In this document: piece after piece, positions 1 through 9,217 of the stretch
Layout of the letters: each line of letters begins with the position of its first letter
How positions within the stretch are numbered: position 1 is the first letter of the stretch
Origin: Morganella morganii H1r
GTDB taxonomy: Bacteria; Pseudomonadota; Gammaproteobacteria; Enterobacterales; Enterobacteriaceae
Direction of reading: 5' to 3'
Assembly (NCBI RefSeq): GCF_000633515.1
Contig: NZ_AYMP01000005.1
Span: forward strand, 1 to 64,000
Length of the DNA stretch: 64,000 nt
The notes under the pieces: generated by a model
Database searches by the model: none
What the model was told of the DNA's origin: nothing
The model's input: the letters and a program-made list of their open reading frames with translations, nothing else
Translations under genes and position numbers: made by a program

Positions 1-12
1 GCGAGGCTGCGT

Positions 13-139
13 ATATTACGCTTTCCTCATTTGGTGTCAAGCATTTATTTCAGACTTTTCACCTTGTTATCTCAGCGGACTTCGCGTCCTGTGCTGTGAC
101 AACGGATGCGCATTATAGGGAGTTTTCATCTGACCGCAA
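13..139 (-). promoter_or_regulatory. rRNA operon tandem promoters P1 and P2
   Basis: Read on the minus strand, P1 has -35 TTGCGG (134-139) and -10 TATAAT (112-117) with 16-bp spacing and a GC-rich discriminator. P2 has -35 TTGACA (35-40) and -10 TAATAT (13-18), also with 16-bp spacing. An AT-rich UP-like stretch lies just upstream of P1 (about 141-160). In E. coli an rrn operon follows murI in this orientation, so a 16S gene is expected just beyond the left edge. The rRNA itself is not in the window. Confidence 0.85.
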
Positions 140-184
140 GGGGTAATTTATAAAAATGTGCTGACTGCTGATTAATGCAGCAAA

Positions 185-1051
185 TCATCCTGTAATCGTC
201 AGTTTTTTCAGCGATTCGAGTCCCAATTGCTGCAAAACAGGCTGTAATTTCTGTGTCGTTTCATCATCCCGCATGCAATACGCCACGTTTTTTTCAGCGG
301 TTAAGTGATGAGGTTTCTCACTGTTATTGATTAACCACTGCACGCGGCGGGCAATCGCCGCACCGGAATCCACCAGCCGGGTGCCGTCCGGTAATGCCGA
401 TTTCAGTTCTTCGGCAATCAGCGGGAAGTGTGTGCATCCCAGCACCACGGTGTCAGGCGGCTCTTTCATATTCCGCCACGGCGCAAGGATAGTTTCCAGG
501 GCACCCGCCGGAATCGCCTCGCCGTACAGTTTGCGTTCCGCAAGTTCGACCAGCTCCGCCGATCCTAATAGTGATACCTGACACTCTGAAGCAAACCGGT
601 CAATCAGTTCCCGGGTGTAAGCCCGTTTTACCGTTGCCCGTGTTGCCAGCAGCCCGACCAGGCCGTTGCGTGTCAGTTTCGCTGCCGGTTTGATCGCCGG
701 AACCACGCCGACCACCGGAATATCAGACATTGCACGCAGTGCAGGCAGCGTGATGGTGCTTGCGGTATTACAGGCAATGACAATCACTGCCAGCGGATGC
801 TGCTGAGCAATCTGACGGACAATCTTAGTCACACGTTCGACAATAAAGGCTTCGGTTTTTTCACCGTAAGGAAACGCCTCATTATCGAATGCATATATGT
901 AGTGGAGATCAGGAAGTAATTGTCTTACTTCCTGATAAACAGATAAACCGCCCATGCCGGAGTCAAACAGCAGCACTGTCGGGCGGGTTTTCAGGTCAGA
1001 AGTTGTAGCTTCCTGTGAGGAAGTATTCACGGCCAGCGGTTCGATAGCCAT
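185..1051 (-). CDS. murI: Glutamate racemase MurI
   Basis: Converts L-glutamate to D-glutamate for peptidoglycan precursor synthesis in the cytoplasm. The sequence shows the racemase DSGMGG motif near residue 30 and the two catalytic cysteine contexts ACNTAS and GCTHFP. The chosen ATG at 1051 gives 288 aa, close to the 285 aa of E. coli MurI. A longer reading from a TTG at 1075 has no ribosome binding site. The start lies inside the 3' end of btuB (56-bp overlap), the same btuB-murI overlap known in E. coli, so the two are probably translationally coupled. Confidence 0.96.
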   Translation of the reverse strand: MAIEPLAVNTSSQEATTSDLKTRPTVLLFDSGMGGLSVYQEVRQLLPDLHYIYAFDNEAFPYGEKTEAFIVERVTKIVRQIAQQHPLAVIVIACNTASTITLPALRAMSDIPVVGVVPAIKPAAKLTRNGLVGLLATRATVKRAYTRELIDRFASECQVSLLGSAELVELAERKLYGEAIPAGALETILAPWRNMKEPPDTVVLGCTHFPLIAEELKSALPDGTRLVDSGAAIARRVQWLINNSEKPHHLTAEKNVAYCMRDDETTQKLQPVLQQLGLESLKKLTITG

Positions 1052-2885
1052 ACACAGTCTCGTAGTCTTTATCAAACAGGTTAGCTACTTTACCACGAAT
1101 TGTCAGATGGTCAGTGACCGGATATGCAGCAGTCACATCAAAAAGACTGACACCGCCCATAGAGACAGGTTTATAACCGTTAATTGCAGGATCAAAAGAA
1201 CCGTAATCTTTATCAGTACGCTGGCCAATGTAATTATAGGTCAGGCCGAGATCCCACTCCTCAATATTCCAGTCCAGCTGGTATTTGAGTTGTTGTCTTG
1301 CCCGGCGTTCCAGCCTTTCATGGGTTTTCCCGTTTCTCGCATCAATATACTGATAAGAGAAAGTGTGATGGAAAATCCAGGTATCCATTTCACCGGTAAA
1401 TTCCACACCTTCTATTTTTGCTTCTCCGACATTATAGTTTTGATACGGATAACTTGATTCGCTCTGAATTAATTCATCAATGTCATTACGGTATGCTGTC
1501 AATCTCCATTCCAGCGGCCCTGTAATTCCTTCAAATCCACCTTCCCACTGCTTACTTTTCTCCGGCTTCAGGTCCGGGTTGCTGCCCCACGCACTATAAA
1601 GCTGATTTAATGTCGGCGCTTTAAATGCCGTGCCGTACCCGCCGATCACCCGGTAACCTTCTGCAAATTCCCAACCGACATTTGTCTGCCATGTTGTATT
1701 CCAGCCATAATCTGAATGATGGTCAGACCTGATTGATGCCTCTGCGATAACCGGACCCAATCCTTGCTGTCCTGTTAAATATACACCGGTGTTATCGAAA
1801 TAATTTTTATCCGCAGTTGTAAAATCACTGGAGCCGTCCATCATTTTCTGACGCGACCAGTCAACACCACCACTGACAGATCCATTTCCGACCTGAACAT
1901 GGTTTCCCCACTGAACATTCTGCTGCTCAGTATCTGTGAGCCGGTGCTCTTTACCATATTGACCATGGCGCGGGTCATAGTTGTAATCTTTGGTACGGTT
2001 ATAGCTGTAATTCAGAAATGAAGAATAGATTCCGCTGCTATATGAAATTCCGCCGTCATACGTTCTGCTGTACAGCTGGCGGGTATCAGCTAATACGTCA
2101 TTGTAACTATCATAAAATGCATCGTAAGCCGTCCGGTTATCAAACCCGTATGCTCTGGTATATACATCAACATTATCATTTATCTGATGTTTTACCCCCA
2201 GCCAGAGGGACTTATTCATAAACCCGTCACGATCCGGCTGACGAACACCGCCGGTATTACCGTTAGCTTCAACATCAAACCCTTTCGTATAAAGATAACT
2301 TCCTGCCACAGTGATCGTAGTTCTGTCACCGATTTTTTGCTGTGTTGACGCATCGTATTCCTGATAACCATGAGACCCCATGGTTGCATTCAGTGTGGTT
2401 CCTTCTGTTTTACGTTCTGTCAGAATATTAATGACTCCACCAACCGCATCAGAACCATATACTGCGGAACGGGGCCCGCGGATATACTCAATGCTCTGAA
2501 CCATCGATAACGGAATCTGACTGATATCTGAACTACCGGATACGTTGGCCTGATTCAGACGGACACCATCAACTAAAATCATCACATGACGGGCATCCGT
2601 CCCTCTGACAAACACTGAACTGGTCTGTCCGATACCACCGCTTTGGGCAACATCTACACCCGGCAGTCTCCGCAGCACATCTGCAACAGAATTCGACTGC
2701 CATTTATCTATCTCTTCACGGGTCACAACGGTTACCGGCGCCAGCACGGACGAAACCGGCTGCCGGAAGCGGTTAGCGGAAACAATTATCTGATCATCTT
2801 TAGTATTAGCAGAAGCGCTAAACGATAACGCGGAAAACACGGCCAGTCCGACAGCGGACAGCGCATAAGGCGAGGTCATTTTCAT
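996..2885 (-). CDS. btuB: TonB-dependent vitamin B12 outer membrane receptor BtuB
   Basis: Outer-membrane beta-barrel that imports cobalamin using TonB energy. The start at 2885 follows an AGGA ribosome binding site; a GTG six codons upstream is less likely. A signal peptide ends in SFSASA near residue 26, followed by a TonB box (DDQIIVSA, about residues 30-37), a plug domain with VFVRGTDARHV, and a barrel ending in an aromatic residue (SYNF). At 629 aa it is slightly longer than E. coli BtuB (614). A cobalamin riboswitch precedes it, so repression by B12 is expected. Confidence 0.96.
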   Translation of the reverse strand: MKMTSPYALSAVGLAVFSALSFSASANTKDDQIIVSANRFRQPVSSVLAPVTVVTREEIDKWQSNSVADVLRRLPGVDVAQSGGIGQTSSVFVRGTDARHVMILVDGVRLNQANVSGSSDISQIPLSMVQSIEYIRGPRSAVYGSDAVGGVINILTERKTEGTTLNATMGSHGYQEYDASTQQKIGDRTTITVAGSYLYTKGFDVEANGNTGGVRQPDRDGFMNKSLWLGVKHQINDNVDVYTRAYGFDNRTAYDAFYDSYNDVLADTRQLYSRTYDGGISYSSGIYSSFLNYSYNRTKDYNYDPRHGQYGKEHRLTDTEQQNVQWGNHVQVGNGSVSGGVDWSRQKMMDGSSDFTTADKNYFDNTGVYLTGQQGLGPVIAEASIRSDHHSDYGWNTTWQTNVGWEFAEGYRVIGGYGTAFKAPTLNQLYSAWGSNPDLKPEKSKQWEGGFEGITGPLEWRLTAYRNDIDELIQSESSYPYQNYNVGEAKIEGVEFTGEMDTWIFHHTFSYQYIDARNGKTHERLERRARQQLKYQLDWNIEEWDLGLTYNYIGQRTDKDYGSFDPAINGYKPVSMGGVSLFDVTAAYPVTDHLTIRGKVANLFDKDYETVYGYRTAGREYFLTGSYNF

Positions 2886-2954
2886 TTTTTCCTGAGCACC
2901 CACATATATATAAAGAGGATGCCACCCGTCTGCTTTGTAGCGTCAGCAGGACGG

Positions 2955-3125
2955 ACGACAAATCTTCGGCAGGTCTTCGGACTCAGGAGGGTACTACGTG
3001 ATTCCCCGCAACGACTTCCCGTCATTTATAACAGTGTCATCGTGTTGCTTTGCCATTACCGCTGCGCGCCAGTTCCGGAATTTCACCGGATTCCCTTTTC
3101 ATTCTTATGAAGAAACCGAATTATC
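2955..3125 (-). promoter_or_regulatory. Cobalamin (AdoCbl) riboswitch in the btuB leader
   Basis: The minus strand carries the conserved elements in order: AAAAGGGAATCCGGTG, a CCGGAACTG segment, GCGCAGCGGTAATGG, GACGGGAAG, and the closing CTGAGTCCGAAGACCTGCCG. The outer P1 helix can form between TTCGG (near 3117-3121) and CCGAA (near 2964-2968). It lies 70-240 nt upstream of the btuB start, as in other enterobacteria, where AdoCbl binding blocks ribosome access. Confidence 0.92.
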
Positions 3126-3242
3126 ATGCTACGATCCGGTTTTAAAACCTGTCCAGAATAAGATGTCTGAATTGTCGGGCGGAACACTTTAATCACCAGG
3201 ACACGAACATTTTTTGTGATCAGCAAAACGGATCGACGCGCC

Positions 3243-4343
3243 ATGCATAACACGTTACCTATTGAAAATTATGAAGAACAACTTGCGGAGAAGGTAAGAA
3301 GTCTGCAAACAATGATGCAGCCTTTTCAGGCGCCGGATGCTCACGTATTTGCGTCACCGGTTTCACACTACCGGATGCGCGCTGAATTCCGTATCTGGCA
3401 TGAAGGGGATGATCTCTGGCATATCATGTTTGATCAGCAGACCAAACAGCGTATCCGGATTGATACCTTCCCGGCCGCGAGCCAGCTGATTAATGACATG
3501 ATGCAGGCTATTTTGCCGTTACTGAAACAGACTCATCTTCTGCGTCACAAACTGTTTCAGATTGATTATCTGTCGACACGAAGCAACAAAATTATTGTCT
3601 CCCTGCTCTATCATAAAAAACTCGATGACAGCTGGACTGAAGCCGCCAAAACACTGCGGGCACAATTGCAGTCACAGAGTTTTGATTTACAGCTGATTGG
3701 CCGTGCCTCTAAAACAAAAATCATGCTGGATAATGATTATGTTGATGAAGTTTTACCGGTCGCAGGTAAAGAGATGATTTACCGCCAGGTGGAAAACAGC
3801 TTCACGCAGCCGAATGCGGCGGTCAATATCCATATGCTGGAGTGGGCACTTGCCGCGACCGACGGCTCACAGGGCGATTTGCTGGAGCTGTATTGCGGCA
3901 ACGGCAATTTCTCACTGGCACTGACGCGTAATTTCCGCCGTGTGCTGGCAACCGAAATCGCCAAACCGTCAGTGGCTGCCGCGCAATATAATATCGATGC
4001 TAACCATATCGATAATGTGCAGATTATCCGTATGTCCGCGGAAGATTTCACACAGGCAATGCAGGGCACACGTGAATTTCACCGCCTGGCGGGGATTGAT
4101 CTGTCCTCTTATGAATGCAATACCATATTTGTCGATCCGCCGCGCAGCGGACTGGATGCGGAAACCGTCAAACTGGTTCAGGGCTACGAGCGGATTCTGT
4201 ATATTTCCTGTAATCCGGAAACATTATGTGAAAATCTGGAAACACTGAACCAGACACATGATGTCGTGCGGCTGGCGCTGTTTGATCAGTTTCCGTACAC
4301 CCCGCACATGGAAAGCGGCGTTTTGTTGATCCGGCGCGGATAA
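3243..4343 (+). CDS. trmA: tRNA (uracil-5-)-methyltransferase TrmA
   Basis: Makes m5U54 (ribothymidine) in the T-loop of tRNAs using SAM. The sequence contains the SAM-binding [14 protein letters not shown] segment, [10 protein letters not shown], the catalytic cysteine in SCNPETL, and the base-binding C-terminal region. The ATG at 3243 gives 366 aa, the E. coli length; a GTG nine codons upstream is rejected. It is divergent from btuB, as in E. coli, and ends at a strong terminator. Confidence 0.97.
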   Translation: MHNTLPIENYEEQLAEKVRSLQTMMQPFQAPDAHVFASPVSHYRMRAEFRIWHEGDDLWHIMFDQQTKQRIRIDTFPAASQLINDMMQAILPLLKQTHLLRHKLFQIDYLSTRSNKIIVSLLYHKKLDDSWTEAAKTLRAQLQSQSFDLQLIGRASKTKIMLDNDYVDEVLPVAGKEMIYRQVENSFTQPNAAVNIHMLEWALAATDGSQGDLLELYCGNGNFSLALTRNFRRVLATEIAKPSVAAAQYNIDANHIDNVQIIRMSAEDFTQAMQGTREFHRLAGIDLSSYECNTIFVDPPRSGLDAETVKLVQGYERILYISCNPETLCENLETLNQTHDVVRLALFDQFPYTPHMESGVLLIRRG

Positions 4344-4364
4344 GTTGTTACGTGTTTTCCCAAG

Positions 4365-4394
4365 AAGTTCTTGATCACTGATCAAGAACTTTTT
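4365..4394 (+). terminator. Rho-independent terminator after trmA
   Basis: A perfect 12-bp stem (AAGTTCTTGATC / GATCAAGAACTT) with a 3-nt loop, running into T-rich sequence, lies about 20 nt past the trmA stop. Confidence 0.85.
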
Positions 4395-4777
4395 TACTTT
4401 ATGAGTTTATATCAATTATTTCTTTATGATCTCCGGCTGACGTCCCGGTTTTCTTTGTTCATCAGAATGATCCACTGAGGCCGCTGGCAAGCGGTGAAAA
4501 ACACGTCATAAAGTGGCATTTAAATCCTGTAAATATTCATTCAACGAATATTCATTACACTCATAACATTTCAGAGACAAAAAATAACCCTCACGCAATA
4601 GATTAACAACCCACCCAAGTCCATTAAAAAAAACGGTTGCGGTAAATAAATATTTAACAATTTACTGTGAGCAGTTCCTGATATTAATTATTCTTCTGAA
4701 TTTAAGGTCTTATTTTTATTTTCACTCCTCTATACTCGGCCATAAATAATCCCGCAACTTAACCGAAAGGTATTTTT
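4395..4777 (+). promoter_or_regulatory. AT-rich promoter region of the nickel/cobalt importer operon
   Basis: No gene is seen here. A likely -10 TATACT is at 4731-4736, 40 bp before the first operon start, with only a weak -35. Two copies of AATATTCATT (4532-4541 and 4547-4556) sit about 180 bp upstream of that and could be an operator. No classical NikR operator (GTATGA-N16-TCATAC) is visible. The regulatory role is inferred. Confidence 0.4.
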
Positions 4778-5467
4778 ATGTCTCTGAAGAAAATGACGTT
4801 AATTTCAGCCGCCCTGTTATTTGGTAGTTTTCAGGCAAATGCACACAATGTTTGGATTGAACAAACTGACGGCTCTGATTATGTTGTCCGTTTTGGTCAT
4901 AATCCGACAGAAAAATATCCGGAAAATAAATTAAAACCGGTTCAGGCGGTAATGCATGACGGTAAAATGGAAACTGTCGGCACCACCTTTAAAGATGGTG
5001 AAGCTTACTTTGTTATGCCTGAGAATGCGTCAATTATATTATTAGGTTACGACAACGGTGTCTGGAGTAAATTAAAGAACGGCCGTACCGTTGAGAAAAA
5101 TAAACTTGAAGTACCGGATGCTGAGTTCAGCAAGAACCCGATTAAATTCAGCAAAAATATCGTCAAATGGGATGACAATGCCACAAAAGTCTTTAACACC
5201 CCGTATGAGCTGGTACCAATGACCAAACCGGTGGCCGGTCAGGAGTTTGAGATCAAAGCCCTGAAAGATGGTCAGCCGCTGGAAGGCATGAAAATCGCCA
5301 AAAGCGAAGAAGACCCTGGTGTGCTGACCAACAAAGACGGCCTGGCAAAATTCAAAGCTGAAAAAGGCGCCAATAAAGTTTACGCCGAATACAAACTGGA
5401 CACACCGGATAATAAAGAATACGGGTTCCAGCAGCTGGAATATGTTTTATCTTTTGACGCTGAGTAA
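4778..5467 (+). CDS. DUF4198 / NikK-like periplasmic metal-uptake protein
   Basis: Predicted exported protein of 229 aa. A signal peptide (MSLKKMTLISAALLFGSF...) is cleaved after QANA, leaving a mature protein that begins His-Asn-Val-Trp; an N-terminal histidine is typical of DUF4198/NikK proteins of ECF nickel transporters. The middle and C-terminal parts look like Ig-like beta domains (VPMTKPVAGQEFEIKALKDG). It is first in a five-gene operon with a NikL-like protein and CbiM, CbiQ and CbiO. It is thought to help deliver Ni or Co in the periplasm; the exact role is unproven. An AAAGG ribosome binding site precedes the ATG. Confidence 0.8.
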   Translation: MSLKKMTLISAALLFGSFQANAHNVWIEQTDGSDYVVRFGHNPTEKYPENKLKPVQAVMHDGKMETVGTTFKDGEAYFVMPENASIILLGYDNGVWSKLKNGRTVEKNKLEVPDAEFSKNPIKFSKNIVKWDDNATKVFNTPYELVPMTKPVAGQEFEIKALKDGQPLEGMKIAKSEEDPGVLTNKDGLAKFKAEKGANKVYAEYKLDTPDNKEYGFQQLEYVLSFDAE

Positions 5468-5476
5468 TTAAACGTT

Positions 5477-5989
5477 ATGAAATCTGTTTATTTATTTGTC
5501 ATTTTACTGATTAACGGGGTGCTGTTGGCAACAACAGCACAAGCTCACTCCATGCATGTGGTTGCACAGCTGGAAGGGAATGTGATCAGCGGCCAGTCGT
5601 ATTATTCTGATATGTCTCCGGCAAAAGATACTTATGTCGGTACGTATCTGAAAGGCCATGAAGATGATGAAATATCCGGTAAGACCGATGAAAAAGGGTA
5701 TTTCAAAATCGAAGTCCCTGCGACCGGTGATTATATTCTCTATGTTGAAGGTGATGAAGGGCACAAAGTGGAAACGGAAGTGCCGGTTATTTCCGCCACC
5801 GCCAATACCGGCAGCGGTGATTCCTCTTCCGGTTATATTCAGATCCGCCAGGATATTGACCAGCTGAAGAATAAGATCTATCTGCAGAATATTCTCGGTG
5901 GTGTGGGCTATATCGTGGGTATTTTCGGTGTGATTGCGTTTTTCCGTGCCCGTGAATTAACGAAGCAGGCCGCCAAAAACGCCGCATAA
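5477..5989 (+). CDS. NikL-like membrane-anchored component of a nickel/cobalt ECF transporter
   Basis: 170 aa. The signal peptide ends in TTAQA and the mature protein starts His-Ser-Met-His, a possible metal-binding N-terminus. A carboxypeptidase-regulatory-like beta domain follows (GKTDEKGYFKIEVPATGDY), then a short helical stretch and one C-terminal transmembrane helix (NILGGVGYIVGIFGVIAFF), leaving a basic cytoplasmic tail. This architecture matches NikL, the auxiliary subunit of NikMNQO-type importers. It starts 9 bp after the previous gene and ends 13 bp before cbiM. The substrate (Ni versus Co) cannot be fixed from sequence. Confidence 0.75.
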   Translation: MKSVYLFVILLINGVLLATTAQAHSMHVVAQLEGNVISGQSYYSDMSPAKDTYVGTYLKGHEDDEISGKTDEKGYFKIEVPATGDYILYVEGDEGHKVETEVPVISATANTGSGDSSSGYIQIRQDIDQLKNKIYLQNILGGVGYIVGIFGVIAFFRARELTKQAAKNAA

Positions 5990-6002
5990 CAGGAGGAAGA
6001 CC

Positions 6003-6635
6003 ATGCATTTATCTGAAGGCGTATTACATCTTCCTGTTCTGGCCGGTGCCGGTGTGGTGGCAGCCGCCGGGGTTGCCATCGGCATCCGTCAGCTGGATAC
6101 CTCGCGTCTGTCACTGGCAGCCCTTTTCGGAGCGGCATTCTTTGTTGCCGGTACCATCCATGTGCCGATCGGGGTCAGCAGTGTGCATCTGATCTTAAAC
6201 GGACTTGCCGGATTGTTTCTCGGCTGGGCGGTTTTCCCGGCATTCCTGATTGCCCTCGCACTGCAGGTGCTGTTTTTTTCCTTCGGCGGCTTCGCGGTTC
6301 TCGGGGTTAACCTGTGTAATATTTCCATTCCGGCGCTGCTGGTCTATTACCTGTTCCGGAATTCCCTGCGTCCGGGGCTGAGTCAGGGACGTCTGGTTTA
6401 TCTCGGGGTCATGGCCGGGGTTATCGGTACGCTGGGTACGGTGTGTCTGACCTCACTGGCACTGGTGCTCGACAGCGGTAAATCCTATATCGATCTGGTC
6501 TGGCTGCTGTTTATCGGACACCTGCCGATTTTTGTCACCGACTCCCTGATCAGTGTGGGGATCCTGCTGGCGCTGGCAAAAATGCGTCCGGCCTCCCTGA
6601 TGGTCAATCAGCCCGGGCAGCATACCTATGGATAA
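6003..6635 (+). CDS. cbiM: CbiM/NikM-family ECF substrate-specific transmembrane component
   Basis: 210-aa polytopic membrane protein that captures Ni2+ or Co2+. The N-terminus MHLSEGVLHLP matches the conserved Met-His metal-binding start of CbiM/NikM, in which the terminal amine and His2 coordinate the ion. Several hydrophobic helices follow, with an internal G-T-I-H-V-P-I-G segment carrying another histidine. An ideal AGGAGG ribosome binding site precedes the ATG. It overlaps cbiQ by 8 bp, indicating translational coupling. Confidence 0.85.
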   Translation: MHLSEGVLHLPVLAGAGVVAAAGVAIGIRQLDTSRLSLAALFGAAFFVAGTIHVPIGVSSVHLILNGLAGLFLGWAVFPAFLIALALQVLFFSFGGFAVLGVNLCNISIPALLVYYLFRNSLRPGLSQGRLVYLGVMAGVIGTLGTVCLTSLALVLDSGKSYIDLVWLLFIGHLPIFVTDSLISVGILLALAKMRPASLMVNQPGQHTYG

Positions 6636-7344
6636 ATGGCTGCCTCCCCACCGGCGCCTGCTTCTTGCGGTTCTCTGGGCTTTTCTGCTCAGCGGTATCC
6701 GGCAGACCGACTGGCTTATTGCCGGTCTGTCGGGTGCTTTTCTGCTGTTTGTTGTCTGCCGCCGCCGTCAGTTGGGCCGTTCACTGCTTACCGTGCTGAA
6801 ACTGAATATTTTTATTCTGTTTGTCTGGCTGACACTGCCGTGGAAAATTGAAAGCCAGGGCATTGTGCAATCCCCGGCAGGGGTGTTTCTCGCCCTGCAA
6901 ATCACGCTGAAAATGAATGCAATTCTGCTGTTTGTCTCTGCGATGCTGACAAATATGACAGATATCGATCTGGCGTGTGCGGTGAAATGTTACCCCCTGC
7001 CCGACAAGCTGATAAAGCTGTTTATTCTGACTATCCGCTATATCGCGATTTTCAGTGAAACCAAACAACAGCTTGAAACGGCCATGAAAGCACGGGGATT
7101 CCGCAAAGGGATGAATAAACGGACATTTACTATGTTATCCCAGCTGGTCGCCCTGCTGCTGATCAAAGCCATGCACAAAGCGGAAACCACTGAAATGGCG
7201 CTGAAAGCCCGGGGTTTTTACGCGCGTCCGTCTTCTGTTAATACAAAAAGGTCTGTTAATGACGTCCCAAAATCCCCTGATTCAGGTCAGCAATCTGGTT
7301 GTCAGCCGCAACAATGCGCCAATAATTCAGGATCTGAGCTTTGA
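6628..7344 (+). CDS. cbiQ: CbiQ/NikQ-family ECF transporter T component
   Basis: Transmembrane coupling subunit that links the metal-binding CbiM to the ATPase. About five hydrophobic helices are followed by the two ARG-type coupling motifs typical of T components, AMKARGF and ALKARGF, near residues 150 and 195. The reading frame runs 86 bp into the ATPase gene, giving a polar Gln/Ser/Asn-rich tail of about 28 residues. That overlap is unusually long and the tail may be non-essential. Confidence 0.85.
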   Translation: MDKWLPPHRRLLLAVLWAFLLSGIRQTDWLIAGLSGAFLLFVVCRRRQLGRSLLTVLKLNIFILFVWLTLPWKIESQGIVQSPAGVFLALQITLKMNAILLFVSAMLTNMTDIDLACAVKCYPLPDKLIKLFILTIRYIAIFSETKQQLETAMKARGFRKGMNKRTFTMLSQLVALLLIKAMHKAETTEMALKARGFYARPSSVNTKRSVNDVPKSPDSGQQSGCQPQQCANNSGSEL

Positions 7345-7903
7345 ACTGAACGCCGGAGAACGGCTTTTTCTGTGCGGTGATATCGGCAGCGGGAAATCGA
7401 CCCTGCTGCACACACTGTTAGGTTTTATCCCGTTCACCGGGGATATTTCGGTTTTCGGTCAATCCCGTCACTCGGAAGATGATTTCACCGGGGTGCGCGG
7501 CCCGCTGGGACTGCTGTTTCAGCATCCGGATGATCAGTTGTTCGGCCCGGGTGTGCTGGATGATGTGATGTTTGGTCCGCTGAATATGGGAATGACACAG
7601 GATGCCGCACGGGAGCGCGCTTTACAGTGTCTGGAAATGCTGGATATTGTCCGCCTGAAAGACCGGGCTGTGACGGAGATTTCCGGCGGTGAGAAAAACT
7701 TTACCGCGCTGGCCGGTGTGCTGGCAATGTCACCGTCTGTTCTGCTGCTGGATGAACCGACCAACGGCCTGAATGAGAAAAATATTCAGCGTCTGGAAGC
7801 GATTCTTACACAGCTGGATCTGCCGATGATTGTAGCCTCACATAATCAGCAGTTTACACAGCGGATGGCGCACCGCGTGATCCCGTTCCCCTGCCGTCCC
7901 TGA
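7259..7903 (+). CDS. cbiO: CbiO/NikO-family ECF transporter ATPase
   Basis: Cytoplasmic ATPase energising the CbiMQ pair. It shows Walker A (GDIGSGKST), a Q-loop (LLFQHPDDQLF), a degenerate signature ISGGEKN, Walker B (VLLLDEPT) and an H-loop (ASHN). At 214 aa it is compact and lacks the C-terminal extension of many EcfA proteins. An AGG motif lies 8 nt before the ATG, inside cbiQ. It is the last gene of the operon and ends at a bidirectional terminator shared with yijD. Confidence 0.87.
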   Translation: MTSQNPLIQVSNLVVSRNNAPIIQDLSFELNAGERLFLCGDIGSGKSTLLHTLLGFIPFTGDISVFGQSRHSEDDFTGVRGPLGLLFQHPDDQLFGPGVLDDVMFGPLNMGMTQDAARERALQCLEMLDIVRLKDRAVTEISGGEKNFTALAGVLAMSPSVLLLDEPTNGLNEKNIQRLEAILTQLDLPMIVASHNQQFTQRMAHRVIPFPCRP

Positions 7904-7913
7904 CACGGACACT

Positions 7914-7940
7914 AAAAAGCCGGTCAGTGACCGGCTTTTT
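7914..7940. terminator. Bidirectional terminator between cbiO and yijD
   Basis: Stem AAAAAGCCGGTCA paired with TGACCGGCTTTTT. A-rich and T-rich flanks on both sides serve the two convergent genes. Confidence 0.88.
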
Positions 7941-7959
7941 CATCGTCTTTCTGACACAA

Positions 7960-8334
7960 TTACTCTGTCACTTCATCCTGCCCGGTGGCACGGCGCTGTT
8001 TCATCGCCCGGTAGAGCCACACGGCAATAATCACAATAAAGACGGCGGAAAAGTAGTTTGACCCGGCTTCCGGATATTCGGCACGCATCAGGGCATTATA
8101 GGAGAACAGACCCAGGAAGAACGTACCGGTTACCAGTTTCGGCATGCCTTCCGGCAACATCTGGTTGAGGTAGCGCTGATGGAAACAATAGACCGCAAGG
8201 CACAATGCCAGAACCGGAAAAACCGAAAAATGGACTGCGGAATTAAAAAGTGCTGAAAAAGTACCGTGTACTGAAAGCCCGACAATAAACGCGAGCAGTA
8301 AGGTTCCTTTGTCACGGCGATACTGTTCCGTCAT
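7960..8334 (-). CDS. yijD: YijD family inner membrane protein (DUF1422)
   Basis: 124-aa membrane protein with about four hydrophobic segments (LLLAFIVGLSVHG, VFPVLALCLAVYCF, GTFFLGLFSYNAL, FSAVFIVIIAVWLY). It matches E. coli YijD (119 aa) in length and context. It lies 23 bp downstream of fabR, and fabR-yijD form an operon in E. coli. Function is unknown. Confidence 0.9.
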   Translation of the reverse strand: MTEQYRRDKGTLLLAFIVGLSVHGTFSALFNSAVHFSVFPVLALCLAVYCFHQRYLNQMLPEGMPKLVTGTFFLGLFSYNALMRAEYPEAGSNYFSAVFIVIIAVWLYRAMKQRRATGQDEVTE

Positions 8335-8357
8335 AACGTTCTCCTTGATGATGAGTG

Positions 8358-9014
8358 CTAGATTAATGGGGTGTAATCGGGGTCATGCATTTTCTCTTGT
8401 TCGCGGCGGTACCAGTAATATGCGCCTCTGGCGATCATCCGCAGCTGTAATACCAGCCGCTCTTCCAGGTACGCCCGCTTGTCCAGATCAATATCCAGTG
8501 CTTCCGCACCGGCGCTGAAAACGATGGTTACCATCGATTCTGCCTGTAATTCAGTAAACTGACGCGGCATTTTACTTTCCAGTTCCAGATAATCTGCCAG
8601 TTCTGCAATAAAATGCTGGATTTCCCGTGCGACCGCCGCACGGAATTCTGCGGATGTACCGGAGCGCTCACGCAATAATAACCTGAAAGCGTTAGGGTTA
8701 TTACCAATAAACTCCATAAATGTCGCAACTGATGTCCGGATCACACTCCCGCCTTTGGCGATACGCTGACGCGCCTGGCGCATCAGCTGGCGCAGCATCA
8801 GCCCGCTCTCATCGACCATTGTCAGCCCCAGCTCATCCACATCCTTGAAATGACGGTAAAAAGAGGTCGGGGCAATCCCGGCTTCACGGGCGACCTCGCG
8901 CAGGCTCAGACTGGTGAAGCTGCGCTCAGCACTGAGCTGACTAAAAGCAGCTTCAATCAGGGCCCGGCGGGTTTTTTCTTTCTGTTTTGCTCTTACACCA
9001 ATCACGTTACTCAC
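8358..9014 (-). CDS. fabR: TetR-family fatty acid biosynthesis repressor FabR
   Basis: Represses fabA and fabB in response to the unsaturated/saturated acyl balance. The N-terminal TetR helix-turn-helix ([20 protein letters not shown]) is nearly identical to E. coli FabR, and the ligand domain follows ([20 protein letters not shown]). The start used is a GTG at 9014 (218 aa); a second GTG at 9005 is a fair alternative, since the E. coli protein aligns from GVRAQQKEKTRR. It is divergent from sthA. Confidence 0.95.
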   Translation of the reverse strand: MSNVIGVRAKQKEKTRRALIEAAFSQLSAERSFTSLSLREVAREAGIAPTSFYRHFKDVDELGLTMVDESGLMLRQLMRQARQRIAKGGSVIRTSVATFMEFIGNNPNAFRLLLRERSGTSAEFRAAVAREIQHFIAELADYLELESKMPRQFTELQAESMVTIVFSAGAEALDIDLDKRAYLEERLVLQLRMIARGAYYWYRREQEKMHDPDYTPLI

Positions 9015-9217
9015 CGAATTCAGACTCTCAATTTATTCAGACGGATCAATATAACAAACTTAATACTTTTTTCAGTGATGATTAGCTTATGACCGGTGAA
9101 ATTCCCGAAAAAAGATTTTCCGAAGTGTGACCTGTAAACCTTACTAATCATAGGCTGATTTTCCATCTGATGTTAAGATGATGTTGTTAATTTATGTATA
9201 AACAGGTTATTTCTCAT

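Noticed and set aside
1052-1075. murI start at the upstream TTG
   Set aside because: No ribosome binding site; the ATG at 1051 fits the family length better.
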